Shown here: in pieces, positions 54,901 through 64,000 of the stretch
How the letters are laid out: each line of letters starts with the position of its first letter
How positions within the stretch are numbered: the stretch's first letter is position 1
Notes under the pieces: model-generated
Database searches by the model: none
What the model was told of the DNA's origin: nothing
What the model saw: only the letters and a program-made list of their open reading frames with translations
Program-made: the position numbers and the translations under genes
Source: Lutraria lutraria
Lineage: Eukaryota > Mollusca > Bivalvia > Venerida > Mactridae
Reading direction: 5' to 3'
Assembly: GCA_964023205.1 (NCBI GenBank)
Contig: OZ026848.1
Span: 33,095,912-33,159,911, forward strand
Length of the DNA stretch: 64,000 nucleotides

Positions 54901-56500
54901 CTTAGGAAAATTTTGAAGGTGTTGTTATAGAGAGGTTGTTGCTCTACAGAGGGCTGCTCTGGAGAGGTTGTACTGTACTTACCTAGATTTACAGTATTAT
55001 TTGATATGTTTACAGTATTATTTGATATGTTTTCTGTATTATTTGATATGTTTACTGTATTTACATAGATTTACAGTATTATTTGATAGATTTACAGTAT
55101 TATTTGCTATGTTTTCTGTATTATTTGATATGTTTACAGTATTATTTGATATGTTTACTGTATTTACATAGATTTACAGTATTATTTGATAGATTTACAG
55201 TATTATTTGATATGTTTACAGTATTATTTGATAGATTTACAGTATTATTTGCTATGTTTTCTGTATTATTTGATATGTTTACAGTATTATTTGATATGTT
55301 TACAGTATTATTTGATATGTTTACTGTATTTACATAGATTTACAGTATTATTTGATAGATTTACAGTATTATTTGCTATGTTTTCTGTATTATTTGATAT
55401 GTTTACAGTATTATTTGATATGTTTACAGTATTATTTGATATGTTTACTGTATTTACATAGATTTACTGTATTATTTGATATGTTTACTGTATTTACATA
55501 GATTTACAGTATTATTTGATATGTTTACAGTATTATTTGATATGGTTACTGTATTATTTGATATGTTTACAGTATTATTTGATATGTTTACAGTATTATT
55601 TGATATGTTTACTGTATTTACCTAGATTTACAGTATTATTTGATATGTTTACTGTATTATTTGATATGTTTACTGTATTATTTGATATGTTTACAGTATT
55701 ATTTGATATGTTTACAGTATTATTTGATATGTTTACTGTATTTACCTAGATTTACAGTATTATTTGATATGTTTACTGTATTATTTGATATGTTTACAGC
55801 ATTATTTGATATGTTTTCTGTATTATTTGATATGTTTACAGTATTATTTGATATGTTTACTGTATTTTACAGAACCTCTTGAAGATGACACTGGTATTGA
55901 ATTTGATTTTCTTGTTGAGGGAGAATTTCTTAGAGTATCTCTAGATTCACATCTTGAACAAAAGGATATCTCAACAGTAAGTTATCTCAACTATAAGTAA
56001 TTAGTTATCTTAATAGTAAGTTATCTTTAAGTTAACTATGAGTTATCACAGCTATACGTTATTTTACTTATTAGTTATCTCAACAGTTGGTTATCTCAGC
56101 ATTAATTTATCTCAACTAGAAGTTAACCTTCTCAGTTCCTCTGTTTTATGATATACTTTATAATTTATATTATTATTATTATTCTCACATTGTTATTATT
56201 ATTATTGTATTGTTCATACATGAATCATTATCTAAACTGACTTGCCTATCTACCTTTCTTAAAACAATGTAATTACTAAAGCCTATTTTTGCCACTTGTC
56301 ACTGTCATATGAAAATTGTATTGTGTTATTTGTATGTTCACATGGGCCTATGGCTTACTGAAATTTGTAATAAACTATCTATCTATATTACAGGAAACAG
56401 TTGTAGAGATAGAGTACGTAGAGAGACATCCAGCACCGACTCCTGAAGATTCTCTCAATCATGATGACTGGGTTAGCTGTGTTCATGCTTCTAATAACTG
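51896..56500 (+). CDS. WDR12: WDR12, ribosome biogenesis protein, first four coding exons (3'-partial)
   Basis: Model: 51896-51948, 54031-54116, 55873-55976, 56394-56500; phases 2, 1, 0, 2 agree. It encodes the NLE-type ubiquitin-like N-terminal domain: [20 protein letters not shown], then [36 protein letters not shown] and DDWVSCVHA, which matches the arrangement of animal WDR12/yeast Ytm1. Family knowledge: WDR12 with PES1 and BOP1 forms the PeBoW complex in 60S ribosomal subunit maturation, and the N-terminal domain binds the AAA protein MDN1. The WD40 propeller exons should follow an intron that exceeds 7.5 kb, beyond the window. The next exon must begin with G to complete the Trp codon split at 56500. 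Confidence 0.93.
52000..52660. other. WDR12 intron 1, no recognised feature
   Basis: AT-rich sequence, no repeat or exon I can support. Confidence 0.4.
52666..53940. mobile_element. 1.27-kb inverted-repeat element in WDR12 intron 1
   Basis: Left ACAGGGCTCACGCTGGCCAG; right TAGCCAGGGTGAGCCAGCCC, then TGTG. CATTTGGC and TTTGGCGC blocks occur near both ends in inverted sense. No transposase seen. Confidence 0.7.
54031..54116 (+). CDS. WDR12: WDR12 exon 2
   Basis: [15 protein letters not shown] onwards to SLINGIIS, after acceptor TAATTTCTAG; donor TCAG/GTACGT. Confidence 0.9.
54800..54974. mobile_element. 175-bp MITE
   Basis: Left TAGTACAACCTCTGTAGAGC and right GCTCTGGAGAGGTTGTACT are inverted repeats; internal inverted copies of TTGCTCTACAGAGG make it strongly self-complementary. 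Confidence 0.8.
54985..55872 (+). repeat. 21-bp minisatellite ending in the WDR12 exon 3 acceptor
   Basis: About 42 units: GATATGTTTACAGTATTATT plus one base, with variants TTTCTG, TTTACTG and the 20-bp TTTACTGTATTTACATAGAT. Most copies include TTTACAG or a one-base variant of it. The last unit runs into GTATTTTACAG, the actual acceptor. Larger blocks of six to ten units are themselves duplicated. Confidence 0.95.
55873..55976 (+). CDS. WDR12: WDR12 exon 3
   Basis: [19 protein letters not shown] and on to EQKDIST. The acceptor GTATTTTACAG abuts the 21-bp array; donor ACA/GTAAGT. Confidence 0.92.
56168..56206 (+). repeat. ATT microsatellite
   Basis: Interrupted runs of ATT within WDR12 intron 3. 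Confidence 0.8.
56394..56500 (+). CDS. WDR12: WDR12 exon 4
   Basis: [20 protein letters not shown] then [12 protein letters not shown] and two bases of a Trp codon. It ends the N-terminal domain and starts the first WD blade. Confidence 0.92.
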
Positions 56501-56728
56501 GTAAACTATTAAACTTTCTTCATGTCTTTGATTGAAATGTTTGCAGTTTTACTACAGTGTGTATAATAGCCTTATATAAATTGTTGTTAGTTGATATAAC
56601 TGTTCATCCGATACCCCAATACTTACCAGTTAAGACCTTTTACGGCCTCTCCCTGCCAGTTATTGCATTACTTTCTGGATGTGTTTATTTGAATTGGTTG
56701 ATAAATCTTCAGTCAATTTGTTGTATAC

Positions 56729-56933
56729 AGATACTCTTGATCTTCAATCTAATTACAATAAAGTTCCGCTATTAAGACCACCAGGCCAACAATTACACAT
56801 TTTAGACCCTTCTCCACAACAAACAATAACAGCGTATCATGAAGTAGTCGCATGTCGTAAATACCGTAAATTAGTCTGTCAGTGTATGTCGTTAACAATA
56901 AACATACAACAACAACCAAACACCTGCGGCTAG
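56729..56933 (+). other. Open segment of unknown status after WDR12 exon 4
   Basis: Following TTGTATACAG, an open frame reads TLDLQSNYNKVPLLRPPGQQ and continues to VVACRKYRKLVCQCMSLT, ending at TAG. It is not WD40-like, and joining it to exon 4 makes TGA in place of the split Trp codon, so it is not the next constitutive WDR12 exon. It could be an unrelated gene fragment or chance. Confidence 0.25.
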
Positions 56934-56964
56934 GTGTGAAATGTATACAGCCAGATAATTATCC

Positions 56965-57163
56965 ACTTGTTCATGGTCGCTTTAGTGGAACTTAAAACTG
57001 TAGTAATTAAAAGATTGGGTCCAATCAAGTGGTCGTAATACGGAATACCAGACCGGTCGTATTTTCGGACCTTTTAATCATTGATATGAGAAAGGAAATT
57101 TTTGGTTCTTTAGAAAAGTGGTCGTATTAGAGGACCGGTTATTAGGTGGAACTTCACTGTATA
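56965..57163. mobile_element. Possible short inverted element
   Basis: AGTGGAACTTAAAACTGTAG near the left, and GGTGGAACTTCACTGTA at the right; GTGGTCGTAATACGG and GTGGTCGTATTAGAGG repeat inside. Boundaries are uncertain. Confidence 0.4.
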
Positions 57164-57627
57164 TTATGACTGAGGTAACTGTATCACAGTATGCCCTAAA
57201 CATTTCATCAAATTTTATAAACACTAGCTCTAAACTAGTCATTAAGTTATAAATGTAAACCTTGGACAGTCAAGTTGTCACTGAAATAAAACATCCCGAC
57301 CAGGATACAAATTTTCATAAACTTACAAATTACAATATAATACTTTGATACTATCACAGAGTTGAATCTAGGGTGCGGGATTGGTAATAATACGCTATGT
57401 ATCAGCAATTGGCGCAACTGAAAAGTTTGTGTGGGCCACATCTCTCGCATATTTTTTATTTTTGGCGCAAAACAAATATTCCCATGCGTAATATCTATAA
57501 TGATCACTGGATGGATAAACATATTATTTTGCCAACTGCGTGTCCTCAATTAAAATCAATTTTAGATCTACAAGCTAGTTTTACTGTCAATCGCGTGTTA
57601 ACCTACGTCATAGGATGACGTCACCTG

Positions 57628-58320
57628 CTTTTCAATCAGTACTTCAGCTGCCAAATATAAACTTAACACACTTTGACCTAATTTTGTGAAGATTCTGGAG
57701 TTAATTTAGTGTGCACAGGGGTGTCAATAGGACCAAATTTAAAACAACATATATGGCCGACTTTTTTGGCTTCAACCACATAGTTTCCATATTTAACTCG
57801 GTTTGCATTAAAGAATATCCTTCAGGGCAGATTAATTCATTATAACTGCCACTTCTTGAGATATTTTCATAAAAAATCGGCAATATTGTCACCCCTGTGC
57901 GTACCATAGACCTGAAAACTTTGTACCCCCAAACTAACGCTGTGGCAGGATTAAAGAGCGGTGAATTTTAAAGATCAAAGACAAGCAGCCGTCGGTGTCC
58001 CTCTGGTATTTGTGTGATGTTGGCTGGCTGTTTAAAGATCACACATGTTTATGACCTGTTTGACATTTTAGCTGTGATTCAATGCTTTGTATGTATTTAC
58101 AATAGATCAATAATAGATTCTAGTTTAGGATTGTTGTGGAATTTATGTTTTACGAACAGTAGGTAAGATAGTTCTGGGTCCCACAACTAAATTGGTCTTT
58201 TTTATTTTGTATTGTTGATGAACTGAAATGCAATGCATACGTACCATCGTTAAAGGCCCTTCGACTATAGATAAGTGTGAAAAACTGTAACTTCAGAATC
58301 CATTTTTTGTCGTTTTCAAT
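57628..58320 (-). mobile_element. Reverse, truncated copy of the 25773-26688 element
   Basis: It shares, in reverse, the GGGTGTCAATA block, the block around GTTTCCATATTTAA, GCTGTGATTCAATGCTTTGT and TTAGGATTGTTGTGGAATTT. The terminal inverted repeats are missing, and about 100 bp at 58168-58268 are absent from the other copy. Confidence 0.75.
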
Positions 58321-58533
58321 GGCCCACTTTGAAATTCAAATTGGCCCATTTTTTTGTTGGGGGTGGGGGAGTTGGCCCATTGTTTTATAATCCTAGATTC
58401 AACTCTGCTATCAAAATACACATAGAATGGGTAAAACAACTTCAAAACATGATTCAGATGTCATAACTTATTCATAGAAATCAAATTTGTGATTAACCCG
58501 AAATAATAATTATACACAATACACTATTTTTTT

Positions 58534-59893
58534 AGCTCATGGTGAGCTACTGTGATCGCGTGATGTCCGTCGTCTGTCTTGTGTGCGTCAACAATTGCTT
58601 TAAACAACATCTCCTTCTTAACCAGTTGGCCAATTTCGATGAAACTTTACATGGATGTTCCTTGCATAAGGCTCTACCAAATTTGTTAAAAAAGATTAAT
58701 TTCATTAAAAACTCTGGTTGCTATGGCAACCAATAGGAAAAACTTTAAAAATCTTCTTGTCCAAAACCACAGGGCCTAGAGCTTAGATATTTGGTGTGTA
58801 GCATTGTCTAGTGGACCTCTACCAAGTTTGTTCAAATTATTGTCCTAGGGTCAAAATTGGCTCTGCTCCAGGGGTCACTTGATTTTACATAGACTTATAT
58901 AGGGAAATTTTAAAAATCTTCTCTTCCGAAACTACATTGCCTAGAGCTTAGATATTTGGTGTGTAGTATTGTCTAGTGAACCTCTACCAAGTTTGTTCAA
59001 ATTATTGCCCTAGGGTCAAAATTGGCCCTACCCCAGGGGTCACATGATTTTATATAGACTTATAAAGGGAAATTTTAAAAATCTTCTTGTCAGAAACTAC
59101 AATGCATAGAGCTTAGATATTTGGTGTGTAGCATTGTCTAGTGGACCTCTACCAAGTTTGTTCAAATTATTGTTCTAGGGTCAAAATTGGCCCGCCCCAG
59201 TGGTCACTTGATTTTATATAGACTTGTTTAAGGAAATTTTAAAAAATTCTGGTCAGAAACTACAGTGCCTAGAGCTTAGATAGTTGGTATGTAGCATTGT
59301 CTAGTAGACCTCTGCCAAGTATGTTCAAATTATTGTCTTAGGGTCAAAATTGGCCCCGCCCCAGGGGTCACTTTATTTTATATATAGACTTGTATAGGGA
59401 AATTTTAAAAATCTTCTTGGCCGAAGCCACAATGCCTAGAGCCTAGATATTTTGTATGTAGCATTATCTAGTGGATCTTTAACAAGTTTGTTCATAATTA
59501 TTGCCCTGGCATCAAAATTGTCCCTGCCCTGGGGTTTGCGCTGACTTATTTAGGAAAATCTTTTAAAATCTTTATGTCCAAAACCACAAGACCTAGAGCT
59601 AAGATATTTAGTATGGAGCATTGTCTAGCGGCCTCTACCTAGTCCATTATAAGTATGGCCCTGGGGTTCACGTGATTTGTATAAGCTTATATAGGAAAAA
59701 AAAATTCTTGTCCAAAACCTCCAGGCCTAGAGGTTACATATTTTGTATGTAGTAACCAAGTTTGTTCAAATTATTGCCGTACGGGGAAAATTGGCCAAGC
59801 CCCTGGGTCTTTTAATTTTACAAAGGCTCATGATAATTTTCTCTAAGAGTCTTTTTATCTGGTGAGCAATATAGGGCCATCATGGCCCTCTTG
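58534..59893 (+). mobile_element. AGGGCC-ended family, full-length, CTAGAGCTTAGATATT core
   Basis: Begins AGCTCATGGTGAGCTACTGT and ends GTGAGCAATATAGGGCCATC, then ATGGCCCTCTTGT. The core is about seven tandem units of 160-178 bp with GGCCTAGAGCTTAGATATTT, ACCAAGTTTGTTCAAATTAT and GGGTCAAAATTGGCCC. The 3' end can fold (GGGCCATCATGGCCC). Confidence 0.8.
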
Positions 59894-60292
59894 TTTGCAT
59901 TTTAGTAGTGATTATTGTAGTAAAACAATGCAATCTGATCTCTTCTGAGTTTGACATTTTGACAATTTGAGGTTAAATATTTCTTGGAAGTTGGAAATAT
60001 ATGTGACTATGGTCTATTTTCCTTTAAGAGTAATTATTTGGCTAGCATTTGGTACATGGATTGTTAAGGTTGGTGAAAGATTGTTTGAGAAAAGAGAACA
60101 TGACCACTGTACACCTGTACTTAAAATAGGTACATTGATGTTGAAAAAGAACTTCTTTAAGATATAAACTGTACTTGTTCTTTAGTTTACCGGTACTCAG
60201 AAAGGTGTTAAACATCTCAGTTCTTGTGTATGATATTACTTTGACCACTCTTTTATTGAAAGTATGTACATATAGAAAACCTATTGTTTATT

Positions 60293-61022
60293 AGCTTACC
60301 AGAGCACAATGTGCTCAAGGTGAGCTTTGTGATCACTCAGCGTCCGTCGTTCGTCGTGAAGTGGCGTCCATATTTACTTAAAGAACAACATCTCCTCCTA
60401 GACCGCTGTGCCGATTGCAACCAAAGTTTGTTGGAATGATGCTTGGGTAGTCCCCTTTCAAAGTTATTAAAAAAATTAAATTTCATTAAAAACTGGTTGC
60501 TGTGGCAACAAATAGAAAAAACTGAAAAAAATCTTCTTGTCCAAAACCACAGGGCCTAGAGCTGAGATATTTGGTATGTAGCATTGTCTAATGGAACTCT
60601 ACAAAGTTTGTTCAAATTATTCCCTTGGGTCAAAATTAGCTCCGCCCCGGGGTAACTTAATTTTACATAAGACTTATATAGGAAATTTAAAAAATCTTCT
60701 TGTCAAAAACTGCAATGCCTAGAGCTTTGATATTTAGTGTGTAGCATTGTCTAGTGGACCTCTCCCAAGTTTGTTCAAATTATTGCCATAGGGTCAAAAT
60801 TGGCCCCGCCCCAGGGGTCACTTGATTTACATAGGCTTATATAGGAAAATTTCAAAAATCTTCTCCAAAACCACAGTATTATGGTCCTGGGGGTCAAAAT
60901 TGGCCCTGCCCCAGGGTTCACGTTATTTTACAATGGCTCATATAGGAAAAAAAGTGAAAAATGTTCTTCTCTGAAGATCTTTTTTTCTGATGAGCGGTTA
61001 TAGGGCCATATAGCTATCTTGT
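60293..61022 (+). mobile_element. AGGGCC-ended family, shorter copy
   Basis: Begins AGCTTACCAGAGCACAATGT, then GCTCAAGGTGAGC, and ends TGAGCGGTTATAGGGCCATA. Same core as 58534 with fewer units. Confidence 0.78.
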
Positions 61023-61111
61023 CTGTTTAAGATCATGATAGTCTGGTTCATCATGTTTCTGTACAGACCCAACCATAAATCCTTAATAATGACTGCAATG
61101 ATTGGAAAATA

Positions 61112-61243
61112 GTGTTTGCAGTCAAACCTTTGAACAAAGGCCAATTGTGAGAAAGAAAAATGTGGCCTTTATTGACAGGTGACCTTTATTCAGAGGGTGG
61201 CCTTTATTCGGAGATGGCTGCTTGCATAGGCTTGACTGTTCTT
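61112..61243 (+). mobile_element. AAAGGCC family element
   Basis: CAGTCAAACCTTTGAACAAA to GCATAGGCTTGACTG; near-complete with inverted ends (CAGTCAAACCT/AGGCTTGACTG). Confidence 0.72.
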
Positions 61244-61629
61244 GCAGTTTGTCTTAAGTCTTCATTTTCTGTATAAATCTCTACATTCTGTAATTTGATA
61301 GGGTATTTCAGTTTACTAAATCATAAGTTTTATTTAGCATATTATGTAATCAGTTAAATATGCAGATAAACCTGTACCTAATGTTTGCTATTTTATCTTT
61401 TAATCTGTTTATGTTTGTCCTTAAGGTATCGGTATTGGCTGACTGGTCATGTCAAGTTTCACCAATTTGTAGATTTAAATACTTAACCATAATTATATAC
61501 TTATATAAATCCACTGTATAAAGTCAATTCCAGTGCTCCAGGTAATTTTTGAGGGCCTTGAGTATTTCACTCATTGAAATTGAAATGGATGAGTAAAATA
61601 GCAAAATCAAACCAATAGAATGAGTTTTT

Positions 61630-62581
61630 AGGGTAAAAAATTGGCCCTGCTCCAGGGGTCACTTGATTTATATAGACTTATATAGGAAAATTTAAAAAAT
61701 CTTCTTCTCCGAAATCGCATGGCGTAGAGCAAAGATATTTGGCATATAGCATTGTCTAGTGGACCTCTACCAAGTCTGTTCAAATTATTGCCCTAGGGTC
61801 AAAATTGGCCCCGTCCCGGGGGTCACTTGATTTATATAGACTTATATATGACAATTCAAAAAATATTCTTCTCCAAAACCGCAAGGCCTAGAGCTTAGAT
61901 ATTTTGTATGTGGCATTGTCGAGTGGACCTCTACCAAGTTTGTTCAAATTATGGCCACGGGGTCGAAATTGGCCCTGCCCTGGGGTTTATTCTATTTTAT
62001 ATAGGAAAATTTGAAAAATCTTCTTCTCCTAAACCACAAGGCCTAGAGCTAAGATATTTGGTATGTTGCATTGTCTAATGGACCTCTCCCAAGTTTGTTC
62101 AAATTATTGCACTAGGGTCAAAATTGGCCCCGCCCCGGGGGTCACTTAATTTATATAGACTTATATAGGAAAATTTTTTAAATCTTCTTCTCCGAAACCG
62201 CAAGGCCTAGAGCTTAGATATTTTGTGTGTGGCATTGTCTAGTGGACCTCTACCAAGTTTGTTCAAATTATGGCCCCGGGGTCAAAATTGGCCCTGCCCT
62301 GAGGTTTATTCTATTTTACTTGATTTATATAGGCTTATATAGTAAAATTTAAAAAATCTTCTCCGAAACCACAAGGCCTAGAGTTAAGATATTTTGTATG
62401 TAGTATTGTCTAGCAGACCTCTTCCAAATTTGTTTATATTATGACCCTGGGGTAAAAATTGGCCCTGACCTTAGGGTCACTTGATTTTACTTGGACTCGT
62501 GTAGAAATATTTTAACAATGTTCGTCTCCAAATGACCTTTTTTCCTGGTGAGCATTTACAGGGCCATCATGGCCCTCTTGT
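61630..62581 (+). mobile_element. AGGGCC-ended family, 5'-truncated copy
   Basis: It starts inside a unit (GGGTAAAAAATTGGCCCTGC), has five or so core units, and ends GGGCCATCATGGCCCTCTTG. Confidence 0.76.
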
Positions 62582-62620
62582 ATTAATTACTCGAGTATAT
62601 ACCAAAACAGCTTTGGTTTT

Positions 62621-62765
62621 AGCTCACCAGAGCTATTGTGATCGTATGATGTCCGTCGTCCGTGAATGTTTGCGTGCATCAACAATTGCTTTAAACAACA
62701 TCTCCTTCTTAAGCAGTTGGCCAATTTCAACGAAACTTTACAGGAATGTTCCTTGCATGATGTAC
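62621..62765 (+). mobile_element. AGGGCC-ended family, 5' end only
   Basis: AGCTCACCAGAGCTATTGTG, then the head shared with 58534 (CAACAATTGCTTTAAACAAC), breaking off after TTCCTTGCATGATG. Confidence 0.7.
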
Positions 62766-62946
62766 GAGTCAAACATAAAAACATATTTTTTCCTATGTAA
62801 AATATAGCCCTCAAAGTAGACGTATGGCCTGGTATAGATATGGTAGTTGCAAATTTTAACATGGGCATGGGAAATTTTCTTTCTTTTTACTGAATGTTGG
62901 TCACTTTTCCAAAAGATTTTTGTTAACCAAATAAAGAAGTTGTGGC

Positions 62947-63870
62947 CTTAACGTATCTGGCTTGGTTAAAATCGCTAAAATAACATAAAATGATATTTTA
63001 CGTTATTTACAAAGATTAAATATCACACTTTAATACCAAGCAACAAAAAATTCTAACCGAACGCTCAAAAATTGTATTTTATTGCGATAAATACTGTGCC
63101 CCTTTATCAACTTTTCCTTATCAGCGTTAAACATCTCTAACATAATGTGCATTGTATTGGTACGATATGATACTATTAATTCATTAATGACAAAAATTTG
63201 TTATAAAAACTCTTACTACACATCAAATGGTTTCAATTATAGAACCGTAAACATAAGCGATTTTGATTGGCTATCAAAATTGAATGGGGTGCGTCAAATT
63301 AGTTGATTTCATGAGACGATAATGATCAACACTTCAATTGTTAATTGCTCAGCTTAAAAAAACACAGTAGGTGTCATTTTCGAATGAACATTGTCGTCTT
63401 ATTTGATGACGGATTTCAAAGTGGTTTTTGTAAATTTTGTAGCGGAAATGTTAATCTAGGGAACTGTGCCTCAGAATATTGATACTTGTTTTCATGTTTT
63501 ATCTATGAAGTATTACGTAATAAACAGCTGGGTTCTGGGTACGGAATTTCTTTAAAGTCAGATATCTAACGAACGGCGGACGTTATAAAAAAACTGAGGC
63601 ACGGTTCCCTGCTTTATACATTTATAGTCATTTTAAGGCTATTTGTTGTAATATATTCCTATATACAGAGTAGTTATTGTTGTTAAAAAAATTGTAAATT
63701 ACGTGCGATATTGGTTCATAGAAGACCAATCAAATGTAATATTTGTTTCAAATCACTTGCAATGCACTTTATACAGTGGGTTTATTTTAGTATATAATTA
63801 TGGTTTAGTTTTTAAATCTATAAATTGGTGAAACTTGATTTGACCTGACATCCAAGCCAGATACATTAAG
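62947..63870. mobile_element. 924-bp element with 19-bp inverted ends
   Basis: Left CTTAACGTATCTGGCTTGG and right CCAAGCCAGATACATTAAG differ at one base when inverted. No coding capacity. Confidence 0.65.
63458..63610. mobile_element. 153-bp inverted-repeat unit inside the 62947 element
   Basis: AGGGAACTGTGCCTCAG and CTGAGGCACGGTTCCCT are 17-base inverted repeats with one mismatch. Confidence 0.55.
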
Positions 63871-64000
63871 ACTTTGTGGATCACATGATTGTATGATTTG
63901 TCAATATTTTTAACATATTGTGTCTTATCAAACAAATATGTATAAAAATGTGGAGCATGTGGTGTTATCACTAACACTTCACGACGGGGATTGACTGAAC

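Noticed and set aside
54968..55882. Series of overlapping Phe/Tyr/Leu-rich frames
   Set aside because: They are translated 21-bp repeat units in WDR12 intron 2.
56729..56933. Fifth WDR12 exon
   Set aside because: The sequence is unlike any WD40 repeat and the junction would create TGA where the family has Trp.
57000..64000. Further WDR12 WD40 exons
   Set aside because: I looked for a G-starting exon encoding an ILTGSYD-like segment and found only repeats; the remaining exons are assumed to lie downstream.

Overview
This is animal nuclear DNA: AT-rich, intron-rich and packed with minisatellites and short dispersed elements. A marine bivalve mollusc is the best guess. That guess rests on the repeat families, such as elements bounded by an AGGGCC palindrome and a GCTCACC end, tRNA-derived SINE heads, and the AAAGGCC inverted family. 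I recognise these as typical of bivalve genomes but could not search a database. No prokaryotic, organellar or viral gene was seen.

Three protein genes were rebuilt exon by exon from splice sites and reading phase. (1) 487-8859, plus strand: the 3' part of an ARHGAP21/23-type Rho GTPase-activating protein. It has the end of a PH domain, a complete RhoGAP domain and a long disordered tail; its 5' exons lie before the window. A long 3' UTR reaches about 11,985. (2) 51778-13112, minus strand: a gene of 19 coding exons, about 1,929 residues, complete in the window. It encodes a protein with an Arg-Gly repeat region, three matrin/U1-like zinc fingers, Arg/Asp-rich helices and a Gln/Pro-rich tail; I cannot name it. 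It meets gene 1 tail to tail. (3) From 51896, plus strand: the first four coding exons of WDR12 (ribosome biogenesis). Its start codon is only 117 bp from that of gene 2, so the two probably share a divergent promoter. The WD40 exons lie beyond the window.

The rest is introns filled with repeats. Tandem arrays lie at about 4.3-5.4, 5.5-6.0, 6.3-6.5, 14.6-15.65, 17.1-20.3, 33.1-34.85 and 55.0-55.9 kb, plus a coding array at 48.4-49.5 kb. Elements with terminal inverted repeats lie at 16.2, 25.8-26.7, 26.9-27.7, 30.1-30.6, 31.2, 31.5-32.3, 39.9-40.4, 52.7-53.9, 54.8 and 62.9-63.9 kb. A family with shared ends but different tandem cores has copies at 21.6, 29.5, 41.5, 50.1, 58.5, 60.3, 61.6 and 62.6 kb; two of these are inserted inside other elements.

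The most striking point is that several arrays are built from splice-site sequence. The 3.2-kb array at 17.1-20.3 kb consists of about 103 tandem copies of a genuine exon/intron boundary of gene 2, each with a consensus-like 5' splice site. The WDR12 array at 55 kb is made of TTTACAG acceptor-like units that run into the true acceptor of exon 3. Smaller cases occur in ARHGAP introns. Arrays of decoy splice sites beside real junctions are the main candidate here for something undescribed.
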